Source: JAPPLB01 sp965204095 (GTDB lineage: Bacteria > Acidobacteriota > Terriglobia > Bryobacterales > UBA6623). From it: a stretch of 64,000 nucleotides of DNA. The DNA lies in assembly GCA_965204095.1 (NCBI GenBank), contig OZ241991.1:1612001-1676000 (forward strand), written 5' to 3'. The notes under the pieces are model-generated. The model saw nothing but the letters and a program-made list of their open reading frames with translations. It did no database searches and was not told the origin of the DNA. Position 1 is the first letter of the stretch, and every line of letters starts with the position of its first letter. This document shows, piece by piece, positions 36,372-44,958 of the stretch. The position numbers and the translations under genes are program-made.

Positions 36372-36985
36372 CGACTTGCTCGCTGTTTCTGTCTGCGGTG
36401 GTAGGTTTCCGTGGGCGTGAAGTTGTCGGCTTCGCCGCCCGGGAACCAACGGTAGATGGTAACGGGATGTACGCCGATTTGCCGAGCGATCTTGGCTTTG
36501 GAGAGACGGCCGTCGCGGAGAAGCGATCGCACGAGCTCGACGTTGGCGGGGTCGTGAAACTTCGATGGCGCGCCCCAACGCACCTTGTTCTTGCGAGCTT
36601 TCGCGACGCCGGCGCGGGTGCGTTCGGAGTTGAGCTGGCGCTCCATCTGAGCAACGGCGGCGAAAATGGTGAACACGGCTTCCCCGATGGGGGTGTTGGT
36701 GTCGATGCCTTCGGTGAGGCTGACGAGCTCGACCTGCATGGAGCGAAGCCGCTCTACGATTTGTATCAGGTGAGAGACGTTGCGGCCGAGCCGGTCGAAG
36801 CGCCAAACGATGAGGGCGTCGCCGGCGCGAAGAACCTCGAAGAGGCGTTCTAGCTCAGGCCGCTTCTGGACGCTCCCGGAAGCGTGATCGGTGTAGATGC
36901 GATCGCAGCGGGCGTCCTTGAGGGCTGCGATTTGCAGCCCCGGGTTCTGGTCGACGGTGGAGACGCGGGCGTAGCCGATGCGCAC
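36368..36985 (-). CDS. Serine recombinase (resolvase/invertase family)
   Basis: 205 residues. The catalytic domain begins MRIGYARVST (nucleophile Ser in YARVST), with ALIVWRFDRLGRNVSHL and FTIFAAVAQMERQL. The C-terminal Hin-type helix-turn-helix is at LSKAKIARQIGVHPVTIYRW. Complete length for a Tn3 resolvase or DNA invertase. Its last codons overlap the tyrosine recombinase start. It could be a resolvase, an invertase, or an accessory factor of the integrase; no invertible segment is evident. Confidence 0.93.
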   Translation of the reverse strand: MRIGYARVSTVDQNPGLQIAALKDARCDRIYTDHASGSVQKRPELERLFEVLRAGDALIVWRFDRLGRNVSHLIQIVERLRSMQVELVSLTEGIDTNTPIGEAVFTIFAAVAQMERQLNSERTRAGVAKARKNKVRWGAPSKFHDPANVELVRSLLRDGRLSKAKIARQIGVHPVTIYRWFPGGEADNFTPTETYHRRQKQRASR

Positions 36986-37094
36986 GAGCAGAAACCCCTC
37001 GAAACATTCAGTAAGCCAATTGTATCATTGCAAGAGCTTATGTTCATGGAATCGGCGCTCCCCGGAGCGGATCGCGGCGGAGGCGGTGCAATGT

Positions 37095-37120
37095 TGCAGA
37101 AAGCATCGTTTCTGCGATGG
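37095..37120. repeat. Palindromic 26-bp sequence shared with 60198-60223
   Basis: GCAGAAA-GCATCG-TTTCTGC followed by GATGG; differs by one base from the copy at 60198. Here it lies about 110 nt upstream of the serine recombinase start, in the non-coding region between divergent operons. It may be an operator or a recombination/processing hairpin. Confidence 0.55.
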
Positions 37121-37213
37121 TCAGGCGTTGTTGGTAGACCCCCTTTTGAGGTCTTATTATCTGCTTGCTGAGCCCTCCTGTGGACAAAGCGATTGTAGAG
37201 TCCACAGTTTTAA

Positions 37214-37253
37214 CAACATAATTGTTGACAACCAATCTGTTGTATAGTAAATT
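37214..37253 (+). promoter_or_regulatory. Promoter with two overlapping dyads for the ATPase operon
   Basis: TTGACA (37225-37230) and TAAATT (37248-37253) are 17 bp apart, 31 bp upstream of the first ATPase start. Two dyads overlap them: CAACA-TAAT-TGTTG (37214-37227) covers the -35, and ACAAC-CAATCT-GTTGT (37228-37243) fills the spacer. Such GTTGT/ACAAC half-sites are what a dimeric repressor would bind. No dedicated regulator gene lies next to the operon. Confidence 0.5.
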
Positions 37254-37283
37254 TGTCGTTGTGCTGTGGGGGAAGGCTTAGCT

Positions 37284-38510
37284 ATGAAATCATCCACTGG
37301 CCGTTGGGTAAGCGGTAGCGACTTTTTCAATCGTGATCGCGAGTTGCAGATATTGGAAGCGCAGGTCCGGGACCGCAATCACGTTTTGCTGACCGGGCAG
37401 CGGCGCATGGGAAAGACCAGTGTTGTCCAGGAACTCGGGCGGCGGCTCAAGGCCAAAGGCTGGATCTACCTCTTCACCGATGTTGAAGGAGCAGACTGTG
37501 CGGAGGATGCTATCGCGTATATCGCGCGGGCGATACATCCGATTCGCTCGATCTCGTCGCGTTTCTCCATTGGGATGAAACGGTGGGTGAGCGACAACAT
37601 CGAGGAAATCAGTGCGCACGATTTTGGCGTGAAGATCCGTGCGGGACTGGATGCCGGGAGCTGGAGGCGTCACGGGGAACAGTTGCTCAGTGATTGCGTC
37701 GCACAGGATGAGCCGGTTCTCCTGGTCATCGACGAGTTGCCGATCTTCCTCAAGCGGATGCTCCACCATGACGGCGACGTACGGCGGGTGGATGAGTTCC
37801 TGAGTTGGTTGCGCGGTGTTCTCCAAGTGCTCGGCGATAACTCTCTCACCGTCATCGTATCCGGCAGCATCGGGCTCGAACCTCTCGTGCGAAGGCTCGG
37901 CATGGCCGACCGTATCAACTACTTCTACTCCTATCGCCTGGAACCATGGGATCGCGACACCAGCATCCAGTGTTTCGGTCGTCTTGCGAGTAACTATGGA
38001 TTGTCAGTGGAGGACGGTGTGGCGAACGCAGTGTACGAAACGCTGGGCATCGGCATTCCTCACCATGTGCAATCCTTCTTCGCGCGTGTGCGGGACTTTG
38101 CCACTATGCGGGAGCGAGACCGTGTGACGGTGGAGGACATCGGTGAGGTCTATCGCACTGTACTTCTGGGGCCTGCGGGGCAGACCGACCTCGTGCACTA
38201 TGAGACGCGACTCAAGGAAGGCCTGGAGGACGACAGCTATTCCATTGCCATGGAGATTCTTGCCGAGGCAGCCACCCAGGAAGTGTTTACGCTGGACGCC
38301 CGGCTGAGCCTCGAACGGTTGTACGGCGAGGTCACCGACGACGCATCTGGGCGGATTGCGGATGCGCTCGAAGTCCTGGTGCATGACGGCTATCTCGAAG
38401 CCGGCGACGATGGTCACCGCTTTCCGTCGCGTTTGCTAAAGGACTGGTGGTCGGCGCGTTTCCAAGACCATCACACACCCCTTGCAAGTCAGCAATCGGA
38501 TGACGAATGA
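37284..38510 (+). CDS. P-loop ATPase, archaeal-type (PF01637/COG1672-like), STAND-related
   Basis: 408 residues from ATG 37284, with AAGG 7 nt upstream. The N-terminus SDFFNRDRELQILEAQV is the family's entry motif. Walker A is LLTGQRRMGKTS, Walker B LLVIDELPIF, and sensor region VIVSGSIGLEPL. A helical lid follows (YFYSYRLEPWDRDTSIQCF). The C-terminal part (about residues 300-400) has winged-helix character (GRIADALEVLVHDGYLE). No nuclease, TIR or other effector domain is evident. It overlaps the next gene's upstream ATG (ATGA), so the two are translationally coupled and likely act as a pair. Immediately divergent from the recombinases. Confidence 0.8.
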   Translation: MKSSTGRWVSGSDFFNRDRELQILEAQVRDRNHVLLTGQRRMGKTSVVQELGRRLKAKGWIYLFTDVEGADCAEDAIAYIARAIHPIRSISSRFSIGMKRWVSDNIEEISAHDFGVKIRAGLDAGSWRRHGEQLLSDCVAQDEPVLLVIDELPIFLKRMLHHDGDVRRVDEFLSWLRGVLQVLGDNSLTVIVSGSIGLEPLVRRLGMADRINYFYSYRLEPWDRDTSIQCFGRLASNYGLSVEDGVANAVYETLGIGIPHHVQSFFARVRDFATMRERDRVTVEDIGEVYRTVLLGPAGQTDLVHYETRLKEGLEDDSYSIAMEILAEAATQEVFTLDARLSLERLYGEVTDDASGRIADALEVLVHDGYLEAGDDGHRFPSRLLKDWWSARFQDHHTPLASQQSDDE

Positions 38511-38524
38511 CAGGAGCTAGTGCA

Positions 38525-41500
38525 ATGACTCAGGCAGGTGCAGTGAGCGATATGGTCAATCGTCCAATCCGCAAGTTCAATCCGGGGACGTTTCAGTCCG
38601 ACGAGGAAATCATAGGGCAGTTCGTAGTCCGGAATCGAGAGCTCGGCATTGTTCTTGAGGTCCTACGTGGGAACATCGATTCACCGTCGTGTCAGCACAC
38701 TCTGGTTGTCGCCCCCCGCGGTCGGGGAAAAACCATGCTTCTGGCCCGCGCCGCTGCGGAACTGCGTACCGATGAAATACTCTCCGGTCACCTGTTGCCG
38801 GTCCGTTTCATGGAAGAGAGCCAGGAGATTTTCAATCTGGCCGACTTCTGGCTTGAAACGCTGTTTCACCTCGCCAGGGAGATCGCCCCGAAGAATCCCG
38901 AGTTTGCGCGTGGGCTGCGAGAGACCCATGCAGCCATGAGCGATCGCTGGCGCGATCAGGCGCTGGAGGAGCACGCACGTGCAGCAGTTCTGGAGGCGGC
39001 GGATCGACTCGACAGGAAGCTTGTGCTCATGGTCGAGAACCTGCAGTCGCTAGGTGAGAACGTTGACGAGGATTTCGGCTGGAAGCTTCGCGGGGTGCTG
39101 CAGTCGGCACCCCAGATCATGCTGCTTGCCACCGCTACCAGTCGCTTCGAGGGTCTTGACGACGCGGAACAGCCCTTCTTTGAGCTGTTCCGTATCGTTG
39201 GTCTGGAACCGCTGACTACCAAAGAATGCTGTCGCTTGTGGCGGGTCGTGAGTGGCGATATTGTGCGTGCTCACCAGATCAGACCGCTTCAGATTTTGAC
39301 CGGTGGCAGCCCCCGCCTCCTGGTTATCGTTGCTGGGTTCGCGAGGCACCGGTCCCTGCGGCAGTTGATGGAAGAGTTGGTGACGCTGATTGACGAGCAC
39401 ACCGAGTATTTCCGTGGTCATCTGGAGGTCTTGGCCAAGAACGAGAGGCGCGTTTATGTCTCGGTGATTGACCTCTGGCAACCTTCGAAAGCAGGAGAGA
39501 TCGCGGCGCGCGCCCGTATGGATATTCGGGTTGTATCGACCATGCTGGGCCGGCTGGTCGATCGGGGTGTGGTGATCGTGGAAGGGAGTAGCAAGAAGCG
39601 GCAGTACGCCGCTGCGGAACGTCTCTACTGCATCTACTACAAGTTACGGCGCGAGCGCGACGAAGCGGCCGTTGTACGAAACCTGATCTACTTCATGGCG
39701 GTGTTCTACAGCGAAGATGAATTGTTCGAGATGTCGGGCAAGTTGATTGCGGAAGCAGCGCAATCACCGGCGATTCGTAAAGGAATCGAGCGGGCAATCG
39801 CAGAAATGCCTCAAGTCGACAGCAGCTTCTCTTTCATGAAGCGGCCAAGAATGGAGGGACCATCCGACCACCCTTCAGCAACCGACGATGAAGGGGCCGA
39901 AAAACTCTTCCAAAAGATCGTCGCGGCGTTTGAGGCAGGATCCTTCGAGAAGACCATCGAAATGGTGGGCCAAGTGGTCGCTTCCCGGAGCGCAAATGGG
40001 TCTCTAGTACCGCCACCGCTTATCGCTTGGGCATTTCTTATGAAAGCGACAGCGCATAATGCACTGGGTGACTCCGAGGCCGCGATTGCAGCATTCGATG
40101 AGGTGAATGAGCGTTTTGGCGCCAGTGAAGCACCAGAGGTTCAGGACCTAGTCGCCAATGCATTGCTCTACAAGGGAGTTTTGCAAGGACAACTCGGTGA
40201 TTCCGAGGCCGCGATTGGAGCTTTCGACGAGGTGATTAAGCGACTTGGTACCGGTGAAGCACCAGAAGTCCAGGTTCTGGCCGCCAGGGCATTGTGCTTC
40301 ATGGGGTTTTTCCGAAAAGACCTCGGTGATTACGAGGCAGCGATTGGAGCTTTCGACGAGGTTATCGAGCGTTTTAGTGCCAGCAACGCGCCAGAAATCC
40401 GAGTTCTGGTCGCTGAGGCGTTGTTCAACAAAGGACTTTTGAGAGGAGAGCTCGGCGAGCCTGAGGCAGCGATTGCAGCCTTCGACGAGGTTATCGAGCG
40501 CCTTGGCGCCAGTGAAGCGCCAGAGATCCAGGTTCTGATCGCCGGGGCATTGTTCTACAAGGGATTTACGCGAGGACAGTTCGGCGAGCCCGAGGCAGCG
40601 CTTGCAGTCTTCGACGAGTTAATTGAGCGTTTCAGTGCTAGCGAAGTGCCAGAGGTCCAGTGGCGGATTGCCGCGGCGTTGGGCTATAAGGGGGTTGCAC
40701 AAAGGGACCTTGGAGATTTCGAGACTGAGATTGCGACTTATGACGAGGTGATTGAGCGTTTTGGCAGCAGTGAAGCGCCAGAGATTCAGGTTGTGGTCGC
40801 CAGAATGTTGCTCTCCAAGGGAGTTACGCTAGGAGAGCTCGGCGAGCCCAAGGCAGCGATTGCAGTCTTCGATGAGGTAATTGAGCGCCTGGGCACCAGT
40901 GAAGCGTCAGAGGCCCAGGATCTGATCGCCAGAGCATTGTGCAGCAAAGGAATTACGCGAGGAGAGCTTGGGGAGCCCGAAGCAGCGATTGCAGCCTTCG
41001 ACGAAGTGGTTGAGCGTTATAGTGTCAGCGCAGCGCCAGAGATCCAGGATATGGTCGCTGTGGCGTTGTTCAGCAAGGGAGTTACGCTAGGAGGCCTCGG
41101 CGACTCCGAGGCGGAGATTGCAACTTACGATCAGGCGATCAAGCGCCTAGGTGCCAGCACAGCGCCAGAGGTCCAGGTTCTTGCTGCCCAGGCATTGTTC
41201 TACAAGGGAGTTACGCGAGGAGACCTCGGTGATTCCGAGGCGGCGATTGGAGCTTTCGACGAGTTAATCGAGCGTTTTAGTGCCAGCAACGTGCCAGAAA
41301 TCTCGGTTCTGGTCGCTGGGGCGTTGTTCAACAAAGGTGTCAGACAAACAGAGATCTGTCGTGCAGAAGAAGCTCTGCACACATGCGAAGAGCTCGAACG
41401 AAGACTCGGGACTTTAACAGGCAACGAAGAGATCGAGTTTCGATGGCGCGCAAGATGGGTGCGGACAAAGGCACTGCTGGTACAAGAAAAAACTCGGGAA

Positions 41501-41776
41501 GCCATGAATGCGTTCCGTTTTGCCTATACCGCGTTTGTACCAGGCAACGAAACAATGATGCTTGAGATGCTGCGGATTGTGCTCAACTTGGTCGTAGCTG
41601 GCGCCTCGGTACATGAGCTTGTAGAGATCCTATCGAGCGACGAGCCAAAATCCGAAACGCTTTTCCCCCTTGTAGTCGCCCTCCGTCAACATGCCGGTGA
41701 AACGGTTCGCGCACCAGACGAGGTGCTCCAGGTTGCGGAGGATATCCGCAAGCGCATCAAGGCAAGAACGACCTAG
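38525..41776 (+). CDS. P-loop ATPase with winged helix and ten TPR-like repeats
   Basis: 1083 residues from ATG 38525, which has AGGAG at 38512-38516; an ATG at 38507 overlaps the previous stop. Counting from 38507: Walker A APRGRGKTM at residues 69-77; Walker B-like LVLMVENLQ at 172-180, with E-N in place of D-E; sensor 1-like LLATATSRF. A winged helix follows (AARARMDIRVVSTMLGRLVDRG), then about 100 linking residues. Residues 520-949 are ten tandem 43-residue helical repeats (consensus LGDSEAAIAAFDEVIERFG). A helical C-terminus ends the protein. The order ATPase, winged helix, TPR array matches STAND-type sensors, where repeats bind ligand and ATPase drives oligomerisation. No obvious effector domain. 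Confidence 0.8.
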   Translation: MTQAGAVSDMVNRPIRKFNPGTFQSDEEIIGQFVVRNRELGIVLEVLRGNIDSPSCQHTLVVAPRGRGKTMLLARAAAELRTDEILSGHLLPVRFMEESQEIFNLADFWLETLFHLAREIAPKNPEFARGLRETHAAMSDRWRDQALEEHARAAVLEAADRLDRKLVLMVENLQSLGENVDEDFGWKLRGVLQSAPQIMLLATATSRFEGLDDAEQPFFELFRIVGLEPLTTKECCRLWRVVSGDIVRAHQIRPLQILTGGSPRLLVIVAGFARHRSLRQLMEELVTLIDEHTEYFRGHLEVLAKNERRVYVSVIDLWQPSKAGEIAARARMDIRVVSTMLGRLVDRGVVIVEGSSKKRQYAAAERLYCIYYKLRRERDEAAVVRNLIYFMAVFYSEDELFEMSGKLIAEAAQSPAIRKGIERAIAEMPQVDSSFSFMKRPRMEGPSDHPSATDDEGAEKLFQKIVAAFEAGSFEKTIEMVGQVVASRSANGSLVPPPLIAWAFLMKATAHNALGDSEAAIAAFDEVNERFGASEAPEVQDLVANALLYKGVLQGQLGDSEAAIGAFDEVIKRLGTGEAPEVQVLAARALCFMGFFRKDLGDYEAAIGAFDEVIERFSASNAPEIRVLVAEALFNKGLLRGELGEPEAAIAAFDEVIERLGASEAPEIQVLIAGALFYKGFTRGQFGEPEAALAVFDELIERFSASEVPEVQWRIAAALGYKGVAQRDLGDFETEIATYDEVIERFGSSEAPEIQVVVARMLLSKGVTLGELGEPKAAIAVFDEVIERLGTSEASEAQDLIARALCSKGITRGELGEPEAAIAAFDEVVERYSVSAAPEIQDMVAVALFSKGVTLGGLGDSEAEIATYDQAIKRLGASTAPEVQVLAAQALFYKGVTRGDLGDSEAAIGAFDELIERFSASNVPEISVLVAGALFNKGVRQTEICRAEEALHTCEELERRLGTLTGNEEIEFRWRARWVRTKALLVQEKTREAMNAFRFAYTAFVPGNETMMLEMLRIVLNLVVAGASVHELVEILSSDEPKSETLFPLVVALRQHAGETVRAPDEVLQVAEDIRKRIKARTT
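40064..41353 (+). repeat. Ten tandem 129-bp repeats inside the ATPase-TPR gene
   Basis: Each unit encodes 43 residues without length change across all ten copies, with phrases such as GCAGCGATTGCAGCCTTCGA and AAGGGAGTTACGC recurring almost unchanged at DNA level. Variable positions fall at the same places in each unit. This indicates recent expansion or homogenisation of the array. Confidence 0.85.
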
Positions 41777-42053
41777 TTCCAGTAGAGCTTATTTGGTAGT
41801 CGTCATCTCGTCGAACTGTTCTTGTGCTAATCGGTCGGTTTTGACAAGCTGAGCAACGGCTGAAATGTCGATGAACGGCCAGGCAGCGCGGCCGAGCCTT
41901 GCGATTTGCAAAGCGCCTACGGCGATCAGCAATAAGTGCTTTCTGCGACTTGGGAGGTGCTTGGGGGTCCACAGAATTTCTGAAAACGCCTTGTAGGGCC
42001 TTTGAGCGCGTGTTTTTCCGCGATCCAGGCTGCCGCGGCCACAGTGGGGGATG

Positions 42054-42083
42054 TCGAGGCCTCGACGTGAGGTTTCTCTCAAG
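42054..42083. repeat. 30-bp sequence shared with 60748-60777
   Basis: Starts with the 12-bp perfect palindrome TCGAGGCCTCGA and continues to GGTTTCTCTCAAG. It differs by one base from the copy at 60748. It lies where the methyltransferase relic loses homology, so it may mark an insertion or recombination boundary. Confidence 0.6.
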
Positions 42084-42097
42084 CAAAACGCCCTGCG

Positions 42098-42608
42098 TGG
42101 GAATCTCGGAAAGGATCATTATTGCAACGTGTCCACTGGAGCGTGCTTCACCTGCGCGGTGAGAGAATTTCCAAATGATTTCATCCCTGAAATTCTCCTT
42201 GCCGAATACACAGTCCATCAATAGCTTGAGATAGTGGCTGGCCGTGAGGTCGCAGTGGAGGTAGATGCTGCCAGTGGGCTTGACCGCTCGCCACGTCTCC
42301 CGCAGGCGCACGAACATCATGACCAGATACGACGTCATCCGCTTGCTGTGAGCCGGTCCTGCCGCATCAATGACGGCGGACAGGTTCGGCTCCTTCTCGG
42401 CGATCAGGCCGATCCACGCCACGTCGATATCGCTGAGCCGTCCACGCATCCTTGAAGGCCGCCCGGCAGCCTCGCTCCCTATCGGGGCCTCATAGTTCCG
42501 GTTTGAGTTGAACGGCGGGTCGAGGTAGATCAGGTCCACGGACTCGGTGTCCATGCCTCAGAGCATGTCGAGGTTGTCCGCTGTCCAGATCGTCTGGTTC
42601 TTCCAGTT
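42098..42608 (-). pseudogene. DNA methyltransferase (N4/N6 type) N-terminal relic
   Basis: Reading minus strand from 42608: an IWTADNLDML segment, an in-frame TGA at 42558-42560, then MDTESVDLIYLDPPFNSN, the DPPF catalytic motif of beta-class site-specific methyltransferases. GSIYLHCDLTASHYLKLL and FGKENFRDEIIWKFSH follow before similarity ends near 42098. There is a TAG (42612-42614) just upstream of the first recognisable codon, and the SAM-binding half is missing. The gene is dead: N-terminal truncation, nonsense codon and lost C-terminus. Confidence 0.8.
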
Positions 42609-42615
42609 AGGCTAA

Positions 42616-42771
42616 ATGGCGTATAGCAGAGACGAAAGGAGGATTCACTTCGAGAGAGCGACCCCGGAGAAGCTGGCGTTGGCGCGGCTCAAGCCCGAGC
42701 CGAGGCCGAAGGCCCCGCGGAAGCGGAAGTATCTCTGGCCGCAAACGGGAACGACCAAGACATCGACGTAG
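42616..42771 (+). CDS. Small basic ORF, uncertain
   Basis: A 51-codon frame with ATG and TAG, rich in Lys/Arg/Pro (LARLKPEPRPKAPRKRKYLW). No ribosome-binding site is evident and no homolog is recognised. It may be a tail of a lost gene or a small DNA-binding peptide. Confidence 0.25.
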   Translation: MAYSRDERRIHFERATPEKLALARLKPEPRPKAPRKRKYLWPQTGTTKTST

Positions 42772-42922
42772 AGCGGGAGCCACATGCCGGATGATCGCAG
42801 ACTCAGGTTGCTTTGTCAGTGAGACATCCGATGTAATTCCCAGATGTTCCCGCAAGGCGCGAGCCAGAATCTCGCACCATCGCTCCACTGTGGCGCATTC
42901 TGTAATTCTGGCAGGAAGCGGG

Positions 42923-43213
42923 TCATCGCGACGAACGTTCCCGTAGTCTGGCCGCTGCGCTGTGCACAACCGTCAGCAGCAAGGTCATCTGCCGACTGTG
43001 CCGCGTCACTCGCCCGATCCCGGTCGACTCGTCCCGGCTTCGCGGCACAGTTCCGGATCGGTCCATCCGGACGAACAGCGACGACCAGTTGTACGACAGC
43101 TTGTTCAGGCGCACCATGATGCGCGTGCGGTCTAGGTCCTCCGTCACGAAACCGCCCCAGTTCCACTGGATCTTCAGCTCATCGAAGGCATTCTCCGCAT
43201 TGTTGGCTCTCAC
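42923..43213 (-). pseudogene. IS1380-family transposase C-terminal relic
   Basis: The frame reads ENAFDELKIQWNWGGFVTEDLD and then LSYNWSSLFVRM and IGRVTRHSRQMTLLLTVVHS, the conserved C-terminal blocks of IS1380-family DDE transposases. There is no start, the N-terminal catalytic region is absent, and downstream frames are scrambled. Confidence 0.75.
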
Positions 43214-43736
43214 AAAATCCGTGAGAAACGGATGGTTTCGGACCAGTCTATCCGGGGACGAATTGGTTGGGAAAGCGGGGCAGTCCGACAGCCGCAGCTC
43301 GGCCTCCGCGGTCTCCCAGTCCTACCCCGCCTCCGTCCATAGGCCCTTGCCCCGGCCAGCCTCCGCACCAACTCCTTGACCTTCGGTTGCTGCGCACCAG
43401 CGGTGGGTTGGGGATGGAGTGTGGGGAGCGGGTCTCGATCCCCAGCCTTGCTCGTCGCCAGCGCCGTCAGTGCTGCCATTACCGTGCTGGAGGTAGAGGT
43501 GCGCGGCGGACCCGTGCAAGCCACGCTGACAAGCCAGCCCGGCCGCCCCCTGGGACGTAGGCCACGCATTGGTCGCAACGGGCGGTCATGTTGCTGGCGA
43601 AAGCGATGCCGGCTCCCACGCTGTCTCGCGCCTAGGAGTGGCCGGAGAGGATGGGCAGTGGGATAAGAAAGTGTTGTTGACGTTCGTTGGTGCCGACACG
43701 CTTGTTCTTATCTACGAGTTGAAATTGTTATAGCCT
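43214..43736. other. Degenerate region without recognisable gene
   Basis: About 520 bp, GC-rich and open in several frames, but translations are low-complexity Arg/Pro/Gly. Probably decayed mobile DNA between the IS1380 relic and the tRNA-like sequence. Confidence 0.4.
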
Positions 43737-43816
43737 GGAGTCTGTGGTGCGACTTAGACCCACGACCTCTCTGGTAGCAACCAAGTACTCTTTTAACTGA
43801 GCTACGAGGGCTCTCC
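43737..43816 (-). pseudogene. Degenerate tRNA-like sequence
   Basis: The minus strand shows tRNA landmarks in order: TA-GCTC-AGTTAAAA-GAG (D arm), an anticodon-arm-like CTTGG-TTGCTAC, a GTGGG-TCTAAGT T-arm-like stretch and terminal TCCA. The anticodon stem, T stem and especially the acceptor stem have several mismatches (5' GCCCTCG does not pair with CACAGAC). It is best read as a decayed tRNA gene, possibly an old integration site. Confidence 0.5.
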
Positions 43817-43956
43817 ATTACCCATATCGTAGTTGGAATCTCTTCCTGGCGTTTGCAGAGAAGTCTGGCATTAGTGTACTCGTTTCCCCTAAAGGGAATT
43901 TTCCAGCTGCCACCGAGAGGAGGTGGATGTGATAGAATGGAGCTCTAGAGGAACAT

Positions 43957-44904
43957 ATGAAACGCCTGACGATTTTCAGCTCTGTTTTGATGTGGATTTT
44001 GCTTGCTGGAGTTGCGTTTTCCGAGCAATCTGAGCCTAAGAATGCTACGCATCCCGCCCACTACACGAACATTTTCGAACTAGAACGCCGTGGCAAAGAG
44101 ATCCCCATAAGGGGACCCTACAGTGAGATTGACGACCGGAGCATGATCGCAATACGGTTCGACGAAACAAAGATGGCACTTCCTTCAGAGAATAAGTGTC
44201 GAGTCAAGATCCGGGTTGAGGCGTTTCAAACCAAAGGTGGCGACCGAGATCGCATTGCGAACATAGACAACTACTTTTCCCAGAAGAATAGTGACAAAGA
44301 TGATGAAGTTACGATCGCGTTCGAATACACTGACAGAGCCTACGACGGACAGAACGGACGCTTCCCACGTGTTCCAAATACGATCCTCGACCCGAACAGA
44401 TTTGAAGAGAAAGATGTAGACCAAATCGAGATCCACGTAACCAATCTGGCAACGAAAGAACGGATGGTATGGCTGTTCAAGCCCCGTAATCTTGGCTTTC
44501 GAGCTAAGACGACCGATTCGTTCCTGTTTGTGAAGCGGCTGAGCACCTCCAACGAAGAAGGTGTCGCTGCGGTTAACTTCGCTCCATCCCCAGGTGTCAC
44601 GTTTGGCGGAACCTATCTGGTGCGCAAGAACACATTCGTGCGGGCTTTACATCCCGGGATTGGTCTGAATGCTACTTTCTTAAATTGGAAAGATCCTACT
44701 TACGACCCCGACGCGAAGAAATACTTGGCTAACACGAAAGGAGCGGAGGTGAATATCGGGATGGGCCTTCAAGTCTCTCTGTTCAACAACGTCTTAGTCT
44801 TCAGCTATGGAGCCAATCTACAGGCTGAACGGAGCCGATGGTACTACGGAATTGGTCTTAGCTTTGTTCAACTGGGCGGCAAAATCGCCGAGGAAATACG
44901 CTAG
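43957..44904 (+). CDS. Hypothetical exported protein
   Basis: 315 residues with a clear signal peptide (LTIFSSVLMWILLAGVAFSEQ) and AGAGGA 5 nt upstream of the ATG. The middle is charged and beta-rich. The C-terminal 110 residues have alternating hydrophobic strands with glycine/aromatics (VNFAPSPGVTFGGTYLV, NIGMGLQVSLFNNVLVFSYG, RWYYGIGLSFVQLG), suggesting a small beta-barrel or outer-membrane-associated domain. Base composition is more AT-rich than the core. No family recognised. It sits alone among mobile relics. Confidence 0.7.
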   Translation: MKRLTIFSSVLMWILLAGVAFSEQSEPKNATHPAHYTNIFELERRGKEIPIRGPYSEIDDRSMIAIRFDETKMALPSENKCRVKIRVEAFQTKGGDRDRIANIDNYFSQKNSDKDDEVTIAFEYTDRAYDGQNGRFPRVPNTILDPNRFEEKDVDQIEIHVTNLATKERMVWLFKPRNLGFRAKTTDSFLFVKRLSTSNEEGVAAVNFAPSPGVTFGGTYLVRKNTFVRALHPGIGLNATFLNWKDPTYDPDAKKYLANTKGAEVNIGMGLQVSLFNNVLVFSYGANLQAERSRWYYGIGLSFVQLGGKIAEEIR

Positions 44905-44958
44905 ATCCGCTTAGATTGTCGGGTATTCCAACTGCACAGCATCCGAACTTTACGGCAC

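Noticed and set aside
40064..41353. Regular repeats considered as a possible CRISPR-like array
   Set aside because: Units are contiguous 129-bp coding repeats in frame with the ATPase gene, with no spacers. No CRISPR array was seen anywhere in the window.
41789..42082. 97-codon minus-strand frame 41789-42082
   Set aside because: Starts with TTG inside the shared 30-bp repeat and overlaps the methyltransferase relic region. The C-terminal half is somewhat protein-like, but there is no start signal or family.
42607..43166. Minus-strand frames 42607-42969 and 42816-43166
   Set aside because: Arg/Pro-rich translations out of phase with the IS1380 relic and without similarity; treated as decayed DNA.
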